From Couchioplanes caeruleus (GTDB lineage: Bacteria > Actinomycetota > Actinomycetes > Mycobacteriales > Micromonosporaceae), in the NCBI RefSeq assembly GCF_003751945.1, contig NZ_RJKL01000001.1:496001-560000 (forward strand): 64,000 nucleotides of DNA, given 5' to 3'. Each line of letters opens with the position of its first letter. The stretch's first letter is position 1. The notes under the pieces were generated by a model. That model ran no database searches and was not told the origin of the DNA. It was given only the letters and a program-made list of their open reading frames with translations. Positions 9,967 through 19,068 of this stretch are shown piece after piece. The position numbers and the translations under genes are program-made.

Positions 9967-10812
9967 TCACCAGGTGATCCGTCCCGGGTAGGTGACGTCG
10001 GCGAGGCGGTTCTGTCCGGCCACGTTCGGATGGAAGTAGTCCGCCTTGCTGACCAGGTCCAGCGAGAATCGCACCCCGTGCGCGGCACCGCCGTCCCAGC
10101 GACAGCGCCGGCCATAGGCCTCGCAGGCCTGGGCGAGCTGATCGTTGTAGGCGTCGATACGCTCGTCCACCCGGCGCCGGCGGTCGTCGTCCGCATCCGC
10201 CGTCGAGGTGGCGTTCGCGAGCATGGCCGGGCACACGCCGCGCCGCCAGGCCTGGACCGCCTTCGCGTCGTCGTGGCCCAGTTCCCACAGCCGGTACACG
10301 TCCGGAATGCTGGCCACGAGGATCCGCGACTCCGGCAGACCGCGCTTCAGCCGCCCGAAGGCCTTGTCGACGTGCGACCGGAAGGTGCGCACCGAGGTCA
10401 TGTCGTCCACACCGCCGGCGCAGACGTCGTTGGCACCGATCAGGATCGTCACGTACGCCGATCCGGCGTCCACCGCGGAGGCGGCCTGCGCGGGCAGGTC
10501 CGCCGCCTGGGCGCCGGGCACGGCGAAATTCCGGGCCCGGCCCTTGAGCGCGGGGTCCGTTTCCAGCAGCCTCCGGTAGTGGCTGTCCACCGCCTCCGCC
10601 GACCCGGTGGACCAGGAGTTGCGGCTGCAGCCGACGTAGACGGCACAGCTCGCCGTACCCGCCGTGATGGAGTCGCCCAGCGCCGCCATCGACGACGGCC
10701 GGGCGGGCCGCGGCTTGCCGGTGGGTGCGGGACCGGCGTCCGCCCCCGCCTCGCAGGCCAGCGCGAACACGCCGAGCAGGGCCAGGACGAGAACGTACCG
10801 GGAATGCTGCAC
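9967..10812 (-). CDS. Secreted SGNH/GDSL hydrolase (lipase/esterase)
   Basis: A 281-residue exported protein. Its N-terminus is a signal peptide with ALACEAG, compatible with a lipoprotein cleavage site. Block I GDSIT carries the nucleophile Ser, GANDVC is block III with the oxyanion Asn, and DYFHPN near the C-terminus holds the Asp-His pair, so the catalytic set is complete. Several Cys pairs suggest disulfides outside the cell. GTG 10812 is chosen because GGGAGGGCACG precedes it and the signal peptide starts there. Family members cleave lipid or carbohydrate esters; the natural substrate is unknown. It is convergent with the binding lipoprotein and divergent from the PAS-GGDEF-EAL gene. Confidence 0.85.
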   Translation of the reverse strand: MQHSRYVLVLALLGVFALACEAGADAGPAPTGKPRPARPSSMAALGDSITAGTASCAVYVGCSRNSWSTGSAEAVDSHYRRLLETDPALKGRARNFAVPGAQAADLPAQAASAVDAGSAYVTILIGANDVCAGGVDDMTSVRTFRSHVDKAFGRLKRGLPESRILVASIPDVYRLWELGHDDAKAVQAWRRGVCPAMLANATSTADADDDRRRRVDERIDAYNDQLAQACEAYGRRCRWDGGAAHGVRFSLDLVSKADYFHPNVAGQNRLADVTYPGRITW

Positions 10813-10970
10813 CGTGCCCTCCCGATTGATCGCCAAGGGTAAGAACACCTGCACTCTAAGCCATCGGCAATAGCAGTGAACGCTGTTCATTTCTCGGTCG
10901 GCCGGGTCACAGCCGCCCGGCACCGGCAAAGGCTCAGACCGTCGTCCCCGTACCCGATCTTCCGAGGGTG

Positions 10971-13196
10971 ATGAGCAGTTGGATCCCCACCGGAGGCGGT
11001 CTGCGGGACGAGGACTGGGCACGCCGGCACCGGCTGCTCACGTCGCTGCTCGCCGCCTGCGTGGTGGCGCTCACCGGCTTCGGGGCGCTGGGCACCGGCC
11101 TGGACCAGTCCTGGCTGGTCAGCGTCCTGCTGGTCCTGCCTTGCGTCGTCCTGGCGGTCGTCCTGCCGCCGCGGCGGCTGCCCTCGATCTTCGTGGCGCT
11201 CGGGTTCACCATCGCCTGCGGCGGGTTCGTGGCGATGTCGCAGGGGCTCACCGAGTCGCACTTCACGTTCTTCATCGCCGTCGCCGCGCTGGCCCTGTAC
11301 CGCGACTGGGCACCGTTCGGCGTCTTCCTGACCTTCACCACGCTGCACCACGCGGTGTTCGGCGCGGTCGTCAGCCACCGCACGTACGACCACGACAGCG
11401 CGTACGCGCACCCGTTGCTCTGGGCGGTCCTGCACGGCGTGGCGGTGCTGTGCGCCGCCGCGTTCCAGGTCATCGCGTGGCGGCTCACCGAGGCCGAGGA
11501 ACGCCGCGCCCAGGAGAGCCTGGACGACAGCCAGGCGCAGCTCAGCCTCGCGTTCGACGAGACGCCGACGCCCATGGCGATGCTGGCGCCGGACGGGCGG
11601 CTGCTGCGCACCAACGCGGCGTACCGGAACTGGCTGGGCCTGCCCGACGACCTGCCGGCCGGGCTTGCGGTGCCCGACCTGCCGCTACGGGCCGTCGACA
11701 GCGACAACCTCACGCTGTTCGAGCAGTTGACCGAGGCGATCGAGCCGGTCACCGTGACCCGGCAGTTCCAGCACGCCACCGACGGCGCGCTCATCTGGGT
11801 GGAGATCCACAGTACCGCCCTGCGCGACCCGCAGGGCCGGCTACGGCTGCTGTTCGTGCACTGCATCGACGTGACCCGCGCCCGCGAGCACGAGGCGGAG
11901 CTGCGCCACCAGGTACGCCACGACTCCCTGACCGGTCTGCTCTCGCGCTCGGCGTTCGAGGACGACGTGGCGGCACTGCTCGCCGATCACCCGGAACCGG
12001 TCTGCGTGCTCTACCTCGACGTCGACCGGTTCAAGTCGATCAACGACGGTGCCGGGCACTCCTGCGGCGACGAGGTGCTGCGTGCCCTCGGCGTCCGGAT
12101 CGAGCGGTGCGTACCCGAGAACGCCCTGGTGGCCCGGCTCGGCGGCGACGAGTTCGTGGTCGCCGTGCCCGCGCCGCTCGAGGCCGGCGTCCGGATCGGC
12201 GAGGCCGTCCTGGCCGCCGTCGCCGAGCCGCTCACCGTCGCCGACGGCCGCCTGCAGCTCGCCGCCAGCATCGGCCTGGCCGTGGTCCAGGGCGCCGGGC
12301 GGGCCGGGCAGGGCGTCCTGGCCGCCGACACCGCCATGTACGCGGCCAAGCGCGCCGGCGGCAACCGCCTCGAGGTCTTCAACGACCGGATGCGCGTCAG
12401 CGTCCGCGAGCGCCTCCTCGCCGAGGCCCGGCTCCGGCAGGCGCTCGACGGCGACCGCGACGCCACCCTGCCGGTGTGGTTCCAGCCCATCGTCGCCGCC
12501 GCCGACGGACGGATCCTGGGCGCCGAGGCGCTGGTGCGGATGCGTACGCCAGAGGGCGAGATCCTCGCGCCCGGGCACTTCATCACCGCCGCCGAGGAGA
12601 CCGGCCTGGTCGTGCCGCTCGGCGAGCACGTCCTGACCTCGGCGCTGCGGCATCTTCTGCTGTGGCAGGACGAGCTCGGGTACGTGTCGGTCAACGTGAG
12701 CCCCCGGCAGCTCTCCGAGCCCGGCTTCGTACCGATGCTCGCCGGCCTGCTGGCCCGCGTGCCGACGCTGGCGCCGCACCGGCTGGTCCTGGAGATCACC
12801 GAGACCGCGCTGCTGGCCACCTCGGTCGACCTGCAGGAGCGGCTGGGCGCGATCAAGGCCCTGGGCGTACGGATCGCCCTGGACGACTTCGGCACCGGCT
12901 ACAGCTCGCTGACCTGGCTGCAGTCCGTACCGGCGGACGTGGTGAAGCTGGACCGCTCGTTCGTCGCCGGCCTGGCCGACGACGTCCGCAAGTCCTCGAT
13001 CATCTCGGCGGTGCTGTGGCTGGCCCGCTCGCTGGGCATGACGGCCGTGGCCGAGGGAGTCGACGCGGAGGCGGACTGGCAGGCGCTGCGGGCCGCCGAC
13101 TGCCCGGCGATCCAGGGCTACCTGTTCAGCAGGCCGCTGCCCGCCCCGGACTTCGACGCGATGCTGCGCCGGAGCACGGTCCTCGCCGCTGTCTGA
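10971..13196 (+). CDS. Membrane PAS-GGDEF-EAL cyclic di-GMP protein
   Basis: A 741-residue protein. About residues 20-180 contain six or so hydrophobic segments, 190-310 a PAS-like sensor, 315-475 a GGDEF domain and 485-735 an EAL domain. The cyclase loop RLGGDEF near 390 is intact; no RxxD inhibitory site is present at the expected spacing. The phosphodiesterase domain keeps GAEALVRM, LEITETALL, LDDFGTGYSSL, KLDRSFV, AEGVD and the C-terminal GYLFSRPL, so both activities are possible. GTG 10968 directly precedes ATG 10971 with GAGG very close; either could be used. Confidence 0.9.
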   Translation: MSSWIPTGGGLRDEDWARRHRLLTSLLAACVVALTGFGALGTGLDQSWLVSVLLVLPCVVLAVVLPPRRLPSIFVALGFTIACGGFVAMSQGLTESHFTFFIAVAALALYRDWAPFGVFLTFTTLHHAVFGAVVSHRTYDHDSAYAHPLLWAVLHGVAVLCAAAFQVIAWRLTEAEERRAQESLDDSQAQLSLAFDETPTPMAMLAPDGRLLRTNAAYRNWLGLPDDLPAGLAVPDLPLRAVDSDNLTLFEQLTEAIEPVTVTRQFQHATDGALIWVEIHSTALRDPQGRLRLLFVHCIDVTRAREHEAELRHQVRHDSLTGLLSRSAFEDDVAALLADHPEPVCVLYLDVDRFKSINDGAGHSCGDEVLRALGVRIERCVPENALVARLGGDEFVVAVPAPLEAGVRIGEAVLAAVAEPLTVADGRLQLAASIGLAVVQGAGRAGQGVLAADTAMYAAKRAGGNRLEVFNDRMRVSVRERLLAEARLRQALDGDRDATLPVWFQPIVAAADGRILGAEALVRMRTPEGEILAPGHFITAAEETGLVVPLGEHVLTSALRHLLLWQDELGYVSVNVSPRQLSEPGFVPMLAGLLARVPTLAPHRLVLEITETALLATSVDLQERLGAIKALGVRIALDDFGTGYSSLTWLQSVPADVVKLDRSFVAGLADDVRKSSIISAVLWLARSLGMTAVAEGVDAEADWQALRAADCPAIQGYLFSRPLPAPDFDAMLRRSTVLAAV

Positions 13197-13236
13197 ACCC
13201 CGTCGCGGCCGTTGCCGCCGGCGCCGGCCGCCGGTT

Positions 13237-14352
13237 GTGCCCTTCATGGCCGTTCTCGTGACCCCTCTGCAACGCCGGACCGCCGCCACCGCACCGCGGC
13301 CCCGCCACCGGATCGAGGCGCTCGATGGGCTGCGGCTCGTCGCCGCGCTCATGGTCGTCGGCTACCACTTCATCGCGTACGACCGGGGCGCCGTGCCGCC
13401 GTGGGGCTCCGCCGCGGACCGGGTGTTCCCGTGGCTGTACCTCCCGGCGTCGTACGGCTGGCTGGGCGTCCAGTTGTTCTTCGTGATCAGCGGCTTCGTG
13501 ATCTGCCTCAGCGCCTGGGACCGGACGCCGGGCGAGTTCCTGCGGTCCCGGGTGATCCGGCTGTACCCGGCGTACTGGGTGGCGGCGCTGCTCACCTTCG
13601 CGGTGCTGAGCCTGTGGCCGCTCGTCCGCGAGCCGGTCGGCGCCCGTGCCCTGCTGGTCAACCTGACGATGCTGCAGGTGCCGATGGGCGCCCGGTCGGT
13701 GGACGCCGTGTACTGGACACTGTGGGTGGAGGCCCGCTTCTACCTGCTGTTCGCGCTTCTGGTCTGGCGCGGACTGAGCGTGCGCACCGCGACGCTCTTC
13801 GGCTACGGCTGGCTGGTCGCGGCCGCCCTGGCCGGACAGATGGGCGTACCGGCGCTGAACGTGCTGATCATGCCGGAGCACGCGCCGTACTTCGTCGCCG
13901 GGATCGCGCTGTACCTCGTCCACCGCTGCGGTGGGCACGCGGCGCTGTGGGCGCTCGCCGGTGCCGCCTTCCTCATGGCCCAGCACCAGGTGACCGAGCA
14001 GCTCCGGCACGTGGCCCGTGACGTGCTCGGCCGCCCCCTGCCGGTCCTGCCGGCGCTGATCGTGGTCGCCGCCATCTTCGCGGTGATGGCGATCGCGGCG
14101 ACGGGACGGCTCTCCCGTGTCCGGGGACGCTGGCTCACCGTGGCGGGCGCGCTGACGTATCCGCTGTACCTGCTGCACGAGTACATCGGATGGACGCTCA
14201 TCGCGGCCCTGCACCCGTTCCTGCCGCGTTATGCGGTCCTGGCGACGGTGGTCGCCGTCGTGACGGTCGCCGCCTGGCTCCTCCATCGGTACGCCGAACG
14301 CCCGGCCGCCCGGCTGCTGCGCCGGCACCTCACCCGGCCGCTGCCGCGCTGA
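13237..14352 (+). CDS. Acyltransferase 3 family membrane protein (OafA-like)
   Basis: A 371-residue integral membrane protein with about ten hydrophobic segments. The N-terminal signature RIEALDGLRLVAALMVVGYH includes the catalytic His of acyltransferase-3 proteins; FFVISGFVI and RSRVIRLYPAYW follow in the usual order. The family transfers acyl groups from the cytoplasm to glycans, antibiotics or cell-wall sugars. Start GTG 13237, or ATG 13246 inside it. It follows the cyclic di-GMP gene by 40 bp in the same direction and may be co-transcribed, which would suggest cell-surface modification linked to that signal. Acceptor unknown. Confidence 0.88.
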   Translation: MPFMAVLVTPLQRRTAATAPRPRHRIEALDGLRLVAALMVVGYHFIAYDRGAVPPWGSAADRVFPWLYLPASYGWLGVQLFFVISGFVICLSAWDRTPGEFLRSRVIRLYPAYWVAALLTFAVLSLWPLVREPVGARALLVNLTMLQVPMGARSVDAVYWTLWVEARFYLLFALLVWRGLSVRTATLFGYGWLVAAALAGQMGVPALNVLIMPEHAPYFVAGIALYLVHRCGGHAALWALAGAAFLMAQHQVTEQLRHVARDVLGRPLPVLPALIVVAAIFAVMAIAATGRLSRVRGRWLTVAGALTYPLYLLHEYIGWTLIAALHPFLPRYAVLATVVAVVTVAAWLLHRYAERPAARLLRRHLTRPLPR

Positions 14353-14356
14353 GGGC

Positions 14357-14983
14357 TCAGCCGGCCTCGGCCGCTGCGCCGCCGGTGGGCAGCAGGGCGC
14401 GCATGGCGTCGTTCTCGGCGGACTGCTCGTTGATGACGTGCTTGGCCAGGCCGTGGATGTAGACGTTGCGGCCGCCGCCGTCGAGCAGCGACCGGGACGC
14501 CGTGATGGCCCCGGTGTGGTGCTCGATCATGAGGCGCAGGAACATCGGCGTGGCCTGCTCGGTGGTCGCGGCGTCCAGCCCGCGCAACTGAGCCTCCGTG
14601 AGCATGCCGTGGGTTCCCGGGGCGGCACCGTGCTTGTGCGCCTTGGCCGGCTCGTGGCCCCACGCGGTCAGCCAGGCGTTCGTCTCGTCGATCTCGCGCT
14701 GCTGGTCGTGGGCGATGAAGTCGGCGATCAGCCGTACCCGCTCCGGCACGCCGGGCTTGGCGACCAGCGCGCGGCTCATCCGGACCGCCTGCTCGTGGTG
14801 GACGACCATCATGAGCGCGTAGTTCAGGTCGGCGCCCGTCGGCGGGGCGACCGAGACGGCGGCGACCGGGCGGGCCGCCGCGGGTGCCGCGTCTTCCTTC
14901 GCGCCGCCGAAGACAGTGAAAGCCAGCACGACGAGGGCGGTGGCCGCCAGCACGAGAGCGGCGGCGAGGCGGCGTGGAGCCAC
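14357..14983 (-). CDS. DUF305 family exported/membrane-anchored protein
   Basis: A 208-residue protein with one N-terminal hydrophobic segment (about residues 7-25, anchor or signal) and a DUF305 ferritin-like helical domain. The two family blocks are MMVVHHEQAVRMSR and LMIEHHTGAITASR, whose His and Met side chains suggest metal binding; DUF305 proteins are often near copper genes. GTG 14983 follows AGGAGGAAACCC. It lies 77 bp downstream of the copper amine oxidase genes on the same strand, so a shared copper-related role is plausible but inferred. Confidence 0.82.
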   Translation of the reverse strand: MAPRRLAAALVLAATALVVLAFTVFGGAKEDAAPAAARPVAAVSVAPPTGADLNYALMMVVHHEQAVRMSRALVAKPGVPERVRLIADFIAHDQQREIDETNAWLTAWGHEPAKAHKHGAAPGTHGMLTEAQLRGLDAATTEQATPMFLRLMIEHHTGAITASRSLLDGGGRNVYIHGLAKHVINEQSAENDAMRALLPTGGAAAEAG

Positions 14984-15060
14984 GCGGGTTTCCTCCTGCG
15001 GGGTGCGGCCCGGCCCGGTCGTGGTGACCGGGCCGGACCAGGTGATCAGTTGCCGGGTGA

Positions 15061-16422
15061 TCAGTTGCCGGATGGCCCGCCGCTGGGGGGTCCGCCGCTG
15101 GGGGGTCCGCCGCTGGGGGGCCCACTGCTGGGCTGCCCACCGCCGGGCTGCTCGCCGCCGGGCTGCCCGTTGACGTTGCCGCGCGCGTCCGGGGTGAGCG
15201 GGTTCATCTCGGTGAAGTCCCGCGGCACCAGGTCGAAGCCCTGCCAGTGCAGGGGCATCGGGCTCTGGTCCTCGTCACGCGGGACGTGGTGGAAGCCCAC
15301 CCGCACCCACATCACGGGGTCCTTGAGGTTCTGCTTGTCCTTGGCGAAGTCCAGAATGGTCTTCTTGGAGGCGCACTGCGGGTCGTTGTTGCCGGTGGCG
15401 TACTTCTCGCAGGGGTTGTTCTCGGTGAACGTGACATCCGGCGTGGTCTCCGGGTGCGCCTCGTACCGGTCGTCGGCGCCGGTGACCAGCTCGTACGAGC
15501 GCAGATGCTGGTCCTTGTTCTTGCTGGTCGGGCTCGCCAGCCGCCACCAGCGGCGGTTCACCTTGCTGAAGCTGCCCTCCTTGGCGATCGCCGTCTTGGT
15601 GGTCTTCAGCTTCGCGGCGATCGAGCCCCGGCCGTCGAGCTTGGTGTCGAACTGCTCGACCTTCTCGCCGCCCTTGCCGTCGATGTTCATGTCCACCCGC
15701 CAGAAGGCGCTGTGGTAGTGCATCGCCGAGAAGTCGCGGGCGCCCTTGCCGATCGGCCAGCCCTGGTCGGCGTTGACATAGTCGCCGGGCGACAGGTCGC
15801 CGGTGGCACCCAGGCGGGCCGAGATCTGACCGTCGTCGTGCAGGCGGTACTCGGTCATGTACTCGTACCAGCCGACCTTGGCGACCGTCCGCAGCACCAG
15901 GTCGTGGCCCTCCTTCGAGTACGTCTTCTCCTGCCCGCCCTCGTAGTCGTTCAGCCGGTAGGCCAGCCCGCCGGCCTCCGCGCTGACGCAGAGCACCTTG
16001 CGCCGCTGCGGTTCGGCGCCACCGTCGAAGCCCTCGCGGGCCGAGCCGCCCTTGCAGTCGTCGCCGGCGAGGGTTCGCAGGTATCCGCCGCCGAACCCGT
16101 ACTCGGTGATGTCGTTGTACTCGGTCTCGCCCGAGTCGTAGGGCACGTTGAGCTGCGCGAGCCGGATCGAGTCCAGCACCTGCATCGGCTGCGGGTAACG
16201 CTTGGAGGAGACGAAGACCTTCTCCAGGACCAGCCCGGACTGCGCCTCGATCCGCCAGCAGAGCTGCCAGGTGGTGCCGTTCGGCAGGGTCTCCTTGACC
16301 GTCGAGGACGCCGCGCACTGCGCGGGAGGAGGCGGCGCCTTCGCGGCCGCGGGCGTCGCCGCGAGGCCCAACGAGGCGATGGTCACCAGCGCGGCGGCGC
16401 CGGCTGTTGTTCGGAACATCAT
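15061..16422 (-). CDS. Secreted copper amine oxidase, catalytic subunit
   Basis: A 453-residue exported protein (signal peptide ending AAAKA) matching only the C-terminal catalytic domain of copper amine oxidases. Copper ligands are visible as HYH near residue 233 and in VGFHHVPRDED near 375, followed by the family end MPLHWQGFDLVPRDF. The tyrosine that becomes topaquinone should lie in VGWYEY near 182; the usual Asn before it is Trp here. The N-terminal substrate-channel domains are missing but an upstream gene 17 bp away encodes a D2/D3-like protein, so the enzyme appears split. The tail after about 420 is Gly/Pro/Ser repeats. Two ATGs (16422, 16419) follow GGAGAACC. It likely oxidises primary amines outside the cell. 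Confidence 0.82.
   Translation of the reverse strand: MMFRTTAGAAALVTIASLGLAATPAAAKAPPPPAQCAASSTVKETLPNGTTWQLCWRIEAQSGLVLEKVFVSSKRYPQPMQVLDSIRLAQLNVPYDSGETEYNDITEYGFGGGYLRTLAGDDCKGGSAREGFDGGAEPQRRKVLCVSAEAGGLAYRLNDYEGGQEKTYSKEGHDLVLRTVAKVGWYEYMTEYRLHDDGQISARLGATGDLSPGDYVNADQGWPIGKGARDFSAMHYHSAFWRVDMNIDGKGGEKVEQFDTKLDGRGSIAAKLKTTKTAIAKEGSFSKVNRRWWRLASPTSKNKDQHLRSYELVTGADDRYEAHPETTPDVTFTENNPCEKYATGNNDPQCASKKTILDFAKDKQNLKDPVMWVRVGFHHVPRDEDQSPMPLHWQGFDLVPRDFTEMNPLTPDARGNVNGQPGGEQPGGGQPSSGPPSGGPPSGGPPSGGPSGN
15080..15130. repeat. 15-bp G-run repeat encoding the Gly/Pro tail of the amine oxidase
   Basis: GCTGGGGGGTCCGCC is repeated about three and a half times on the + strand; on the coding strand it gives SGGPP units. 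The regularly spaced six-G runs could form a quadruplex. Confidence 0.7.
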
Positions 16423-16439
16423 GCTGACCGGTTCTCCGT

Positions 16440-17168
16440 CTACGCCAGGCGGGCGACCGTGCGCCCGGAGAGATCGATGATGAGGTGGTTCACGTCGATG
16501 AAGAGCCCGTCCTTGGTCTCCACGACGAGCTGCAGGCAGCGGCTCTGGCCGCACTGCTTGTTGCGGGAGTCGGCGGGCTTCGCCTTGTAGACGTGCGCGG
16601 TGACGGTGACGTCGTCCTTGCCCGCGAACTGCCTGCCGGTGGCCTTCTGGTAGGCGCTCTTCAGGTCGGCCGCGAGCGGGTTCGCCAGCAGCAGCTCGAG
16701 GCCGGTGGCGGCCTCGCGCTTCGAGGCCGGCGGCTGCACGCCGGCGGCCGAGTAGGAGCCGGCCAGCGTGCCGCTGGGCAGGTCGACGACCTGCTTGATC
16801 ACCTTCTCGGCCTTGTAGTCGTAGTAGTACAGCTCGGCCCGGCGAGTGGCGCCCTCGGCGACGATGGTCGCCGACAGGTATTCGGGACCCTTGGCACCGG
16901 TCACGTCCTCGGCAGCCGAGGCCAACTGCGGCGTCACCGCCACCTTGCGGGCCTTGTCCACCTCCCCGGCGGTCAGCGCGTCACTGCCGATTCCCGTCGC
17001 GGGCACCGGTCCCGGGTTCGGGTCGGTCACCCCCGGCTGCTCCCCTGCCACGGTCGGCGGCGTGGGCGGTGGCGCGGCGTTCGCCTGCCACGAGGCCACG
17101 CCGAAGGCGGACACGGCGGTCACGGTCGCGACGCCCAGTCCCCAGGCCCATTTTCGATAACGCCCCAC
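16440..17168 (-). CDS. Amine oxidase N-terminal-domain-like exported subunit
   Basis: A 242-residue protein with an N-terminal basic stretch and hydrophobic signal (cleavage likely after ANA), a Pro-rich linker, and a domain resembling the small N-terminal D2/D3 domains of copper amine oxidases: RRAELYYYDYKAEKVIKQ and VVDLPSGTLAG are typical of that fold. Two cysteines near QCGQSRC may form a disulfide. The GTG 17168 start follows GGGGGAGGAA. It is the first gene of a likely operon with the catalytic subunit 17 bp downstream. Such proteins are sometimes annotated as tyramine oxidase subunit B. It probably assembles with the catalytic chain outside the membrane. Confidence 0.7.
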   Translation of the reverse strand: MGRYRKWAWGLGVATVTAVSAFGVASWQANAAPPPTPPTVAGEQPGVTDPNPGPVPATGIGSDALTAGEVDKARKVAVTPQLASAAEDVTGAKGPEYLSATIVAEGATRRAELYYYDYKAEKVIKQVVDLPSGTLAGSYSAAGVQPPASKREAATGLELLLANPLAADLKSAYQKATGRQFAGKDDVTVTAHVYKAKPADSRNKQCGQSRCLQLVVETKDGLFIDVNHLIIDLSGRTVARLA

Positions 17169-17336
17169 TGTCGGATTCCTCCCCCTCGTCAGCGGTTCGC
17201 CGTGAGAATGCCCGTCGATGCGTAAGGACGAGGTAAGTCCGATGATCATGAATGTCGAAGCACGGACCTCCGTCGATCACACGCTGCGCAACCGGGCTCG
17301 TGGGAGGGGCGCACTTGTCCGAATGGCGAACCTAAG

Positions 17337-17350
17337 TTACCTTTCGGTAA
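17337..17350. promoter_or_regulatory. Inverted repeat TTACC-N4-GGTAA before the S15-like hydrolase gene
   Basis: Five-base arms at 17337-17341 and 17346-17350 centre 31 bp before the ATG at 17375, in an AT-richer stretch. Shape and place fit an operator (TetR- or GntR-like). Confidence 0.45.
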
Positions 17351-17374
17351 TCCCCTACGAATCGAGGTTCGTCT

Positions 17375-18937
17375 ATGCGTCGGATCGTCGCCGCCATGGC
17401 CGTGCTCCTCATTGCACTCACCGCGGCCCCCTTCACCCGTGCAGAGGCCGCCGCAGCCACCACCGGCTTCCACTGGAACGACATCACCGCCGCCGACGGC
17501 ATCACGCTGAAGTCCAACGTCATCGCCCCGGCGGCACCCGGCCGCCACCCGGGAGTCATCTTCGTCGCAAGCTGGGGACTCAACGACTTCCAATATCTGG
17601 CACAGGCCGAGAAGTTGGCCGAAAGCGGATATGTCGTCCTCTCCTACACCGCACGGGGGTTCTGGTTCTCCGGCGGAGAGATCGAGGTCGCCGGACCGCC
17701 GGACATCGCCGACGCGTCGACCGCCGTCGACTGGCTGATCTCCCACACCGCCGTCGACCCGGAGCGGATCGGCATCGCCGGGCTCTCCTACGGCGGCGGC
17801 ATCAGTTTGCTGGCCGCGGCCCACGACAAGCGCCTGCGGGCAGTCGCCTCGATGAGCGGCTGGGCCGACATGGCCGAGTCGATGTCCGGCGAGGAGACAC
17901 GCCGGCCGCAAGCGGCCTTCTTCCTGCAGTCCGTCGCGAACCTCGTGGGGCGCCCGTCGGACGAGATGAACCAGATCCTCGACGACTACTGGGCCGGCCG
18001 CAACGACGACTACCGGGAGCAGTGGGCCCGGGGCCGATCCGTCCGCTACAGCATCGACGAACTGAACGCCAACAACCCGGCCGTCATGATCGTGCACGCC
18101 TACGGCGACAGCATCTTCCCGGTCAACCAGATGGTGGACCTGTTCGACAACCTCAGGACACCCCGGCGCCTGGAACTGGCCCCCGGCGACCATGCCACGG
18201 TCGAGATCTCCGGCCTGCTCGGCGTGCCCAACCACGTCTGGACCAGCCTGCACAGGTGGCTGGACCACCACCTGCGGGACCTGGACAACGGCGTTGACGG
18301 TGAACCGTCGGTGGTGCTGCGCCCGCACGGTTCCGGCGCCGTGGAGTCCTACGCCGGCATCGGCACGATCGCCGGCGAGGTGAAGCGGCAGGAACTCGGC
18401 AGGCCCCAGGGATGGGACAAGACCGGAACCCTCGGCCCGGCGACCGGTTCCGAGTGGTCCCACCGCATGGCGTCCGGCATCGACACCACCGCGAACGGCG
18501 GCATCGCCCTGGTCAGCAACGGACTGGAGCAGTTGACCGGAATTCCGCCGCTGGTGTGGCTGCCGAGCGTCAACCGCAGTCACGCCGGCGTGTGGGTGTC
18601 CGACCGGCAGGCCACCGCGGCATCGATTCGCGGCATCGCCCGCATGCACCTGGGCATCGACCCGCAACGGCCGGACGGCACCGTCATCGCGTACCTCTAC
18701 GACCTCGACCCGCTGGGCGTGGGCCGGCTGATCACCCATGCGCCCACCAGTTGGCACGGTGCCACGCGACCGTTCTCCGTGGATCTGTCGCTGCCGATGA
18801 CGGCGTACGACATACCGGCCGGGCATCAAGTAGCCCTCGTGGTGGACACCAAGGATCCGCTTTACTTCGACGCCAACACCCGCGGCGCGCCGCTGACGCT
18901 CGCCGGACCCTCCTGGCTGGACCTGCCCCTGCGGTAA
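17375..18937 (+). CDS. Secreted X-Pro dipeptidyl-peptidase-like (S15/CocE) hydrolase
   Basis: A 520-residue exported protein; signal peptide about 25 residues (ends AEA). The first two-thirds form an alpha/beta hydrolase: DGITLKSNV opens the S15-like fold, ARGFWFSGG is the oxyanion region, GLSYGGG near residue 136 holds the nucleophile Ser, HAYGDSIFPV carries the acid, and GDHATVE the His. The last third, from about 330, is a jelly-roll-like C-terminal domain ending PSWLDLPLR. Such enzymes cleave prolyl peptides or esters and amides; the substrate is not readable. GAGG lies nine bases before ATG 17375. A strong hairpin follows the gene. Confidence 0.85.
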   Translation: MRRIVAAMAVLLIALTAAPFTRAEAAAATTGFHWNDITAADGITLKSNVIAPAAPGRHPGVIFVASWGLNDFQYLAQAEKLAESGYVVLSYTARGFWFSGGEIEVAGPPDIADASTAVDWLISHTAVDPERIGIAGLSYGGGISLLAAAHDKRLRAVASMSGWADMAESMSGEETRRPQAAFFLQSVANLVGRPSDEMNQILDDYWAGRNDDYREQWARGRSVRYSIDELNANNPAVMIVHAYGDSIFPVNQMVDLFDNLRTPRRLELAPGDHATVEISGLLGVPNHVWTSLHRWLDHHLRDLDNGVDGEPSVVLRPHGSGAVESYAGIGTIAGEVKRQELGRPQGWDKTGTLGPATGSEWSHRMASGIDTTANGGIALVSNGLEQLTGIPPLVWLPSVNRSHAGVWVSDRQATAASIRGIARMHLGIDPQRPDGTVIAYLYDLDPLGVGRLITHAPTSWHGATRPFSVDLSLPMTAYDIPAGHQVALVVDTKDPLYFDANTRGAPLTLAGPSWLDLPLR

Positions 18938-18943
18938 GGCCGT

Positions 18944-18979
18944 CGCCTCAGCACCGCCGGATGCGGCGGTGCTGAGGCG
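18944..18979 (+). terminator. Strong hairpin after the S15-like gene
   Basis: Sixteen-base perfect arms (18944-18959 and 18964-18979) with a four-base loop, seven bases downstream of the stop codon at 18937. Confidence 0.8.
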
Positions 18980-19068
18980 CCAGGTCACACGACGGCCGGC
19001 TCGCCCGTCGTCCGCGACGATTCCGGAATGCCCGGCGCGGCGGCGATCCACCGCACTACCATGCGGCG

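Noticed and set aside
9964..9998. ACGTCACC...GGTGACGT inverted repeat between the binding lipoprotein and GDSL genes
   Set aside because: Eight-base arms with a 19-base loop, mostly inside the GDSL coding end; too weak to call a terminator.
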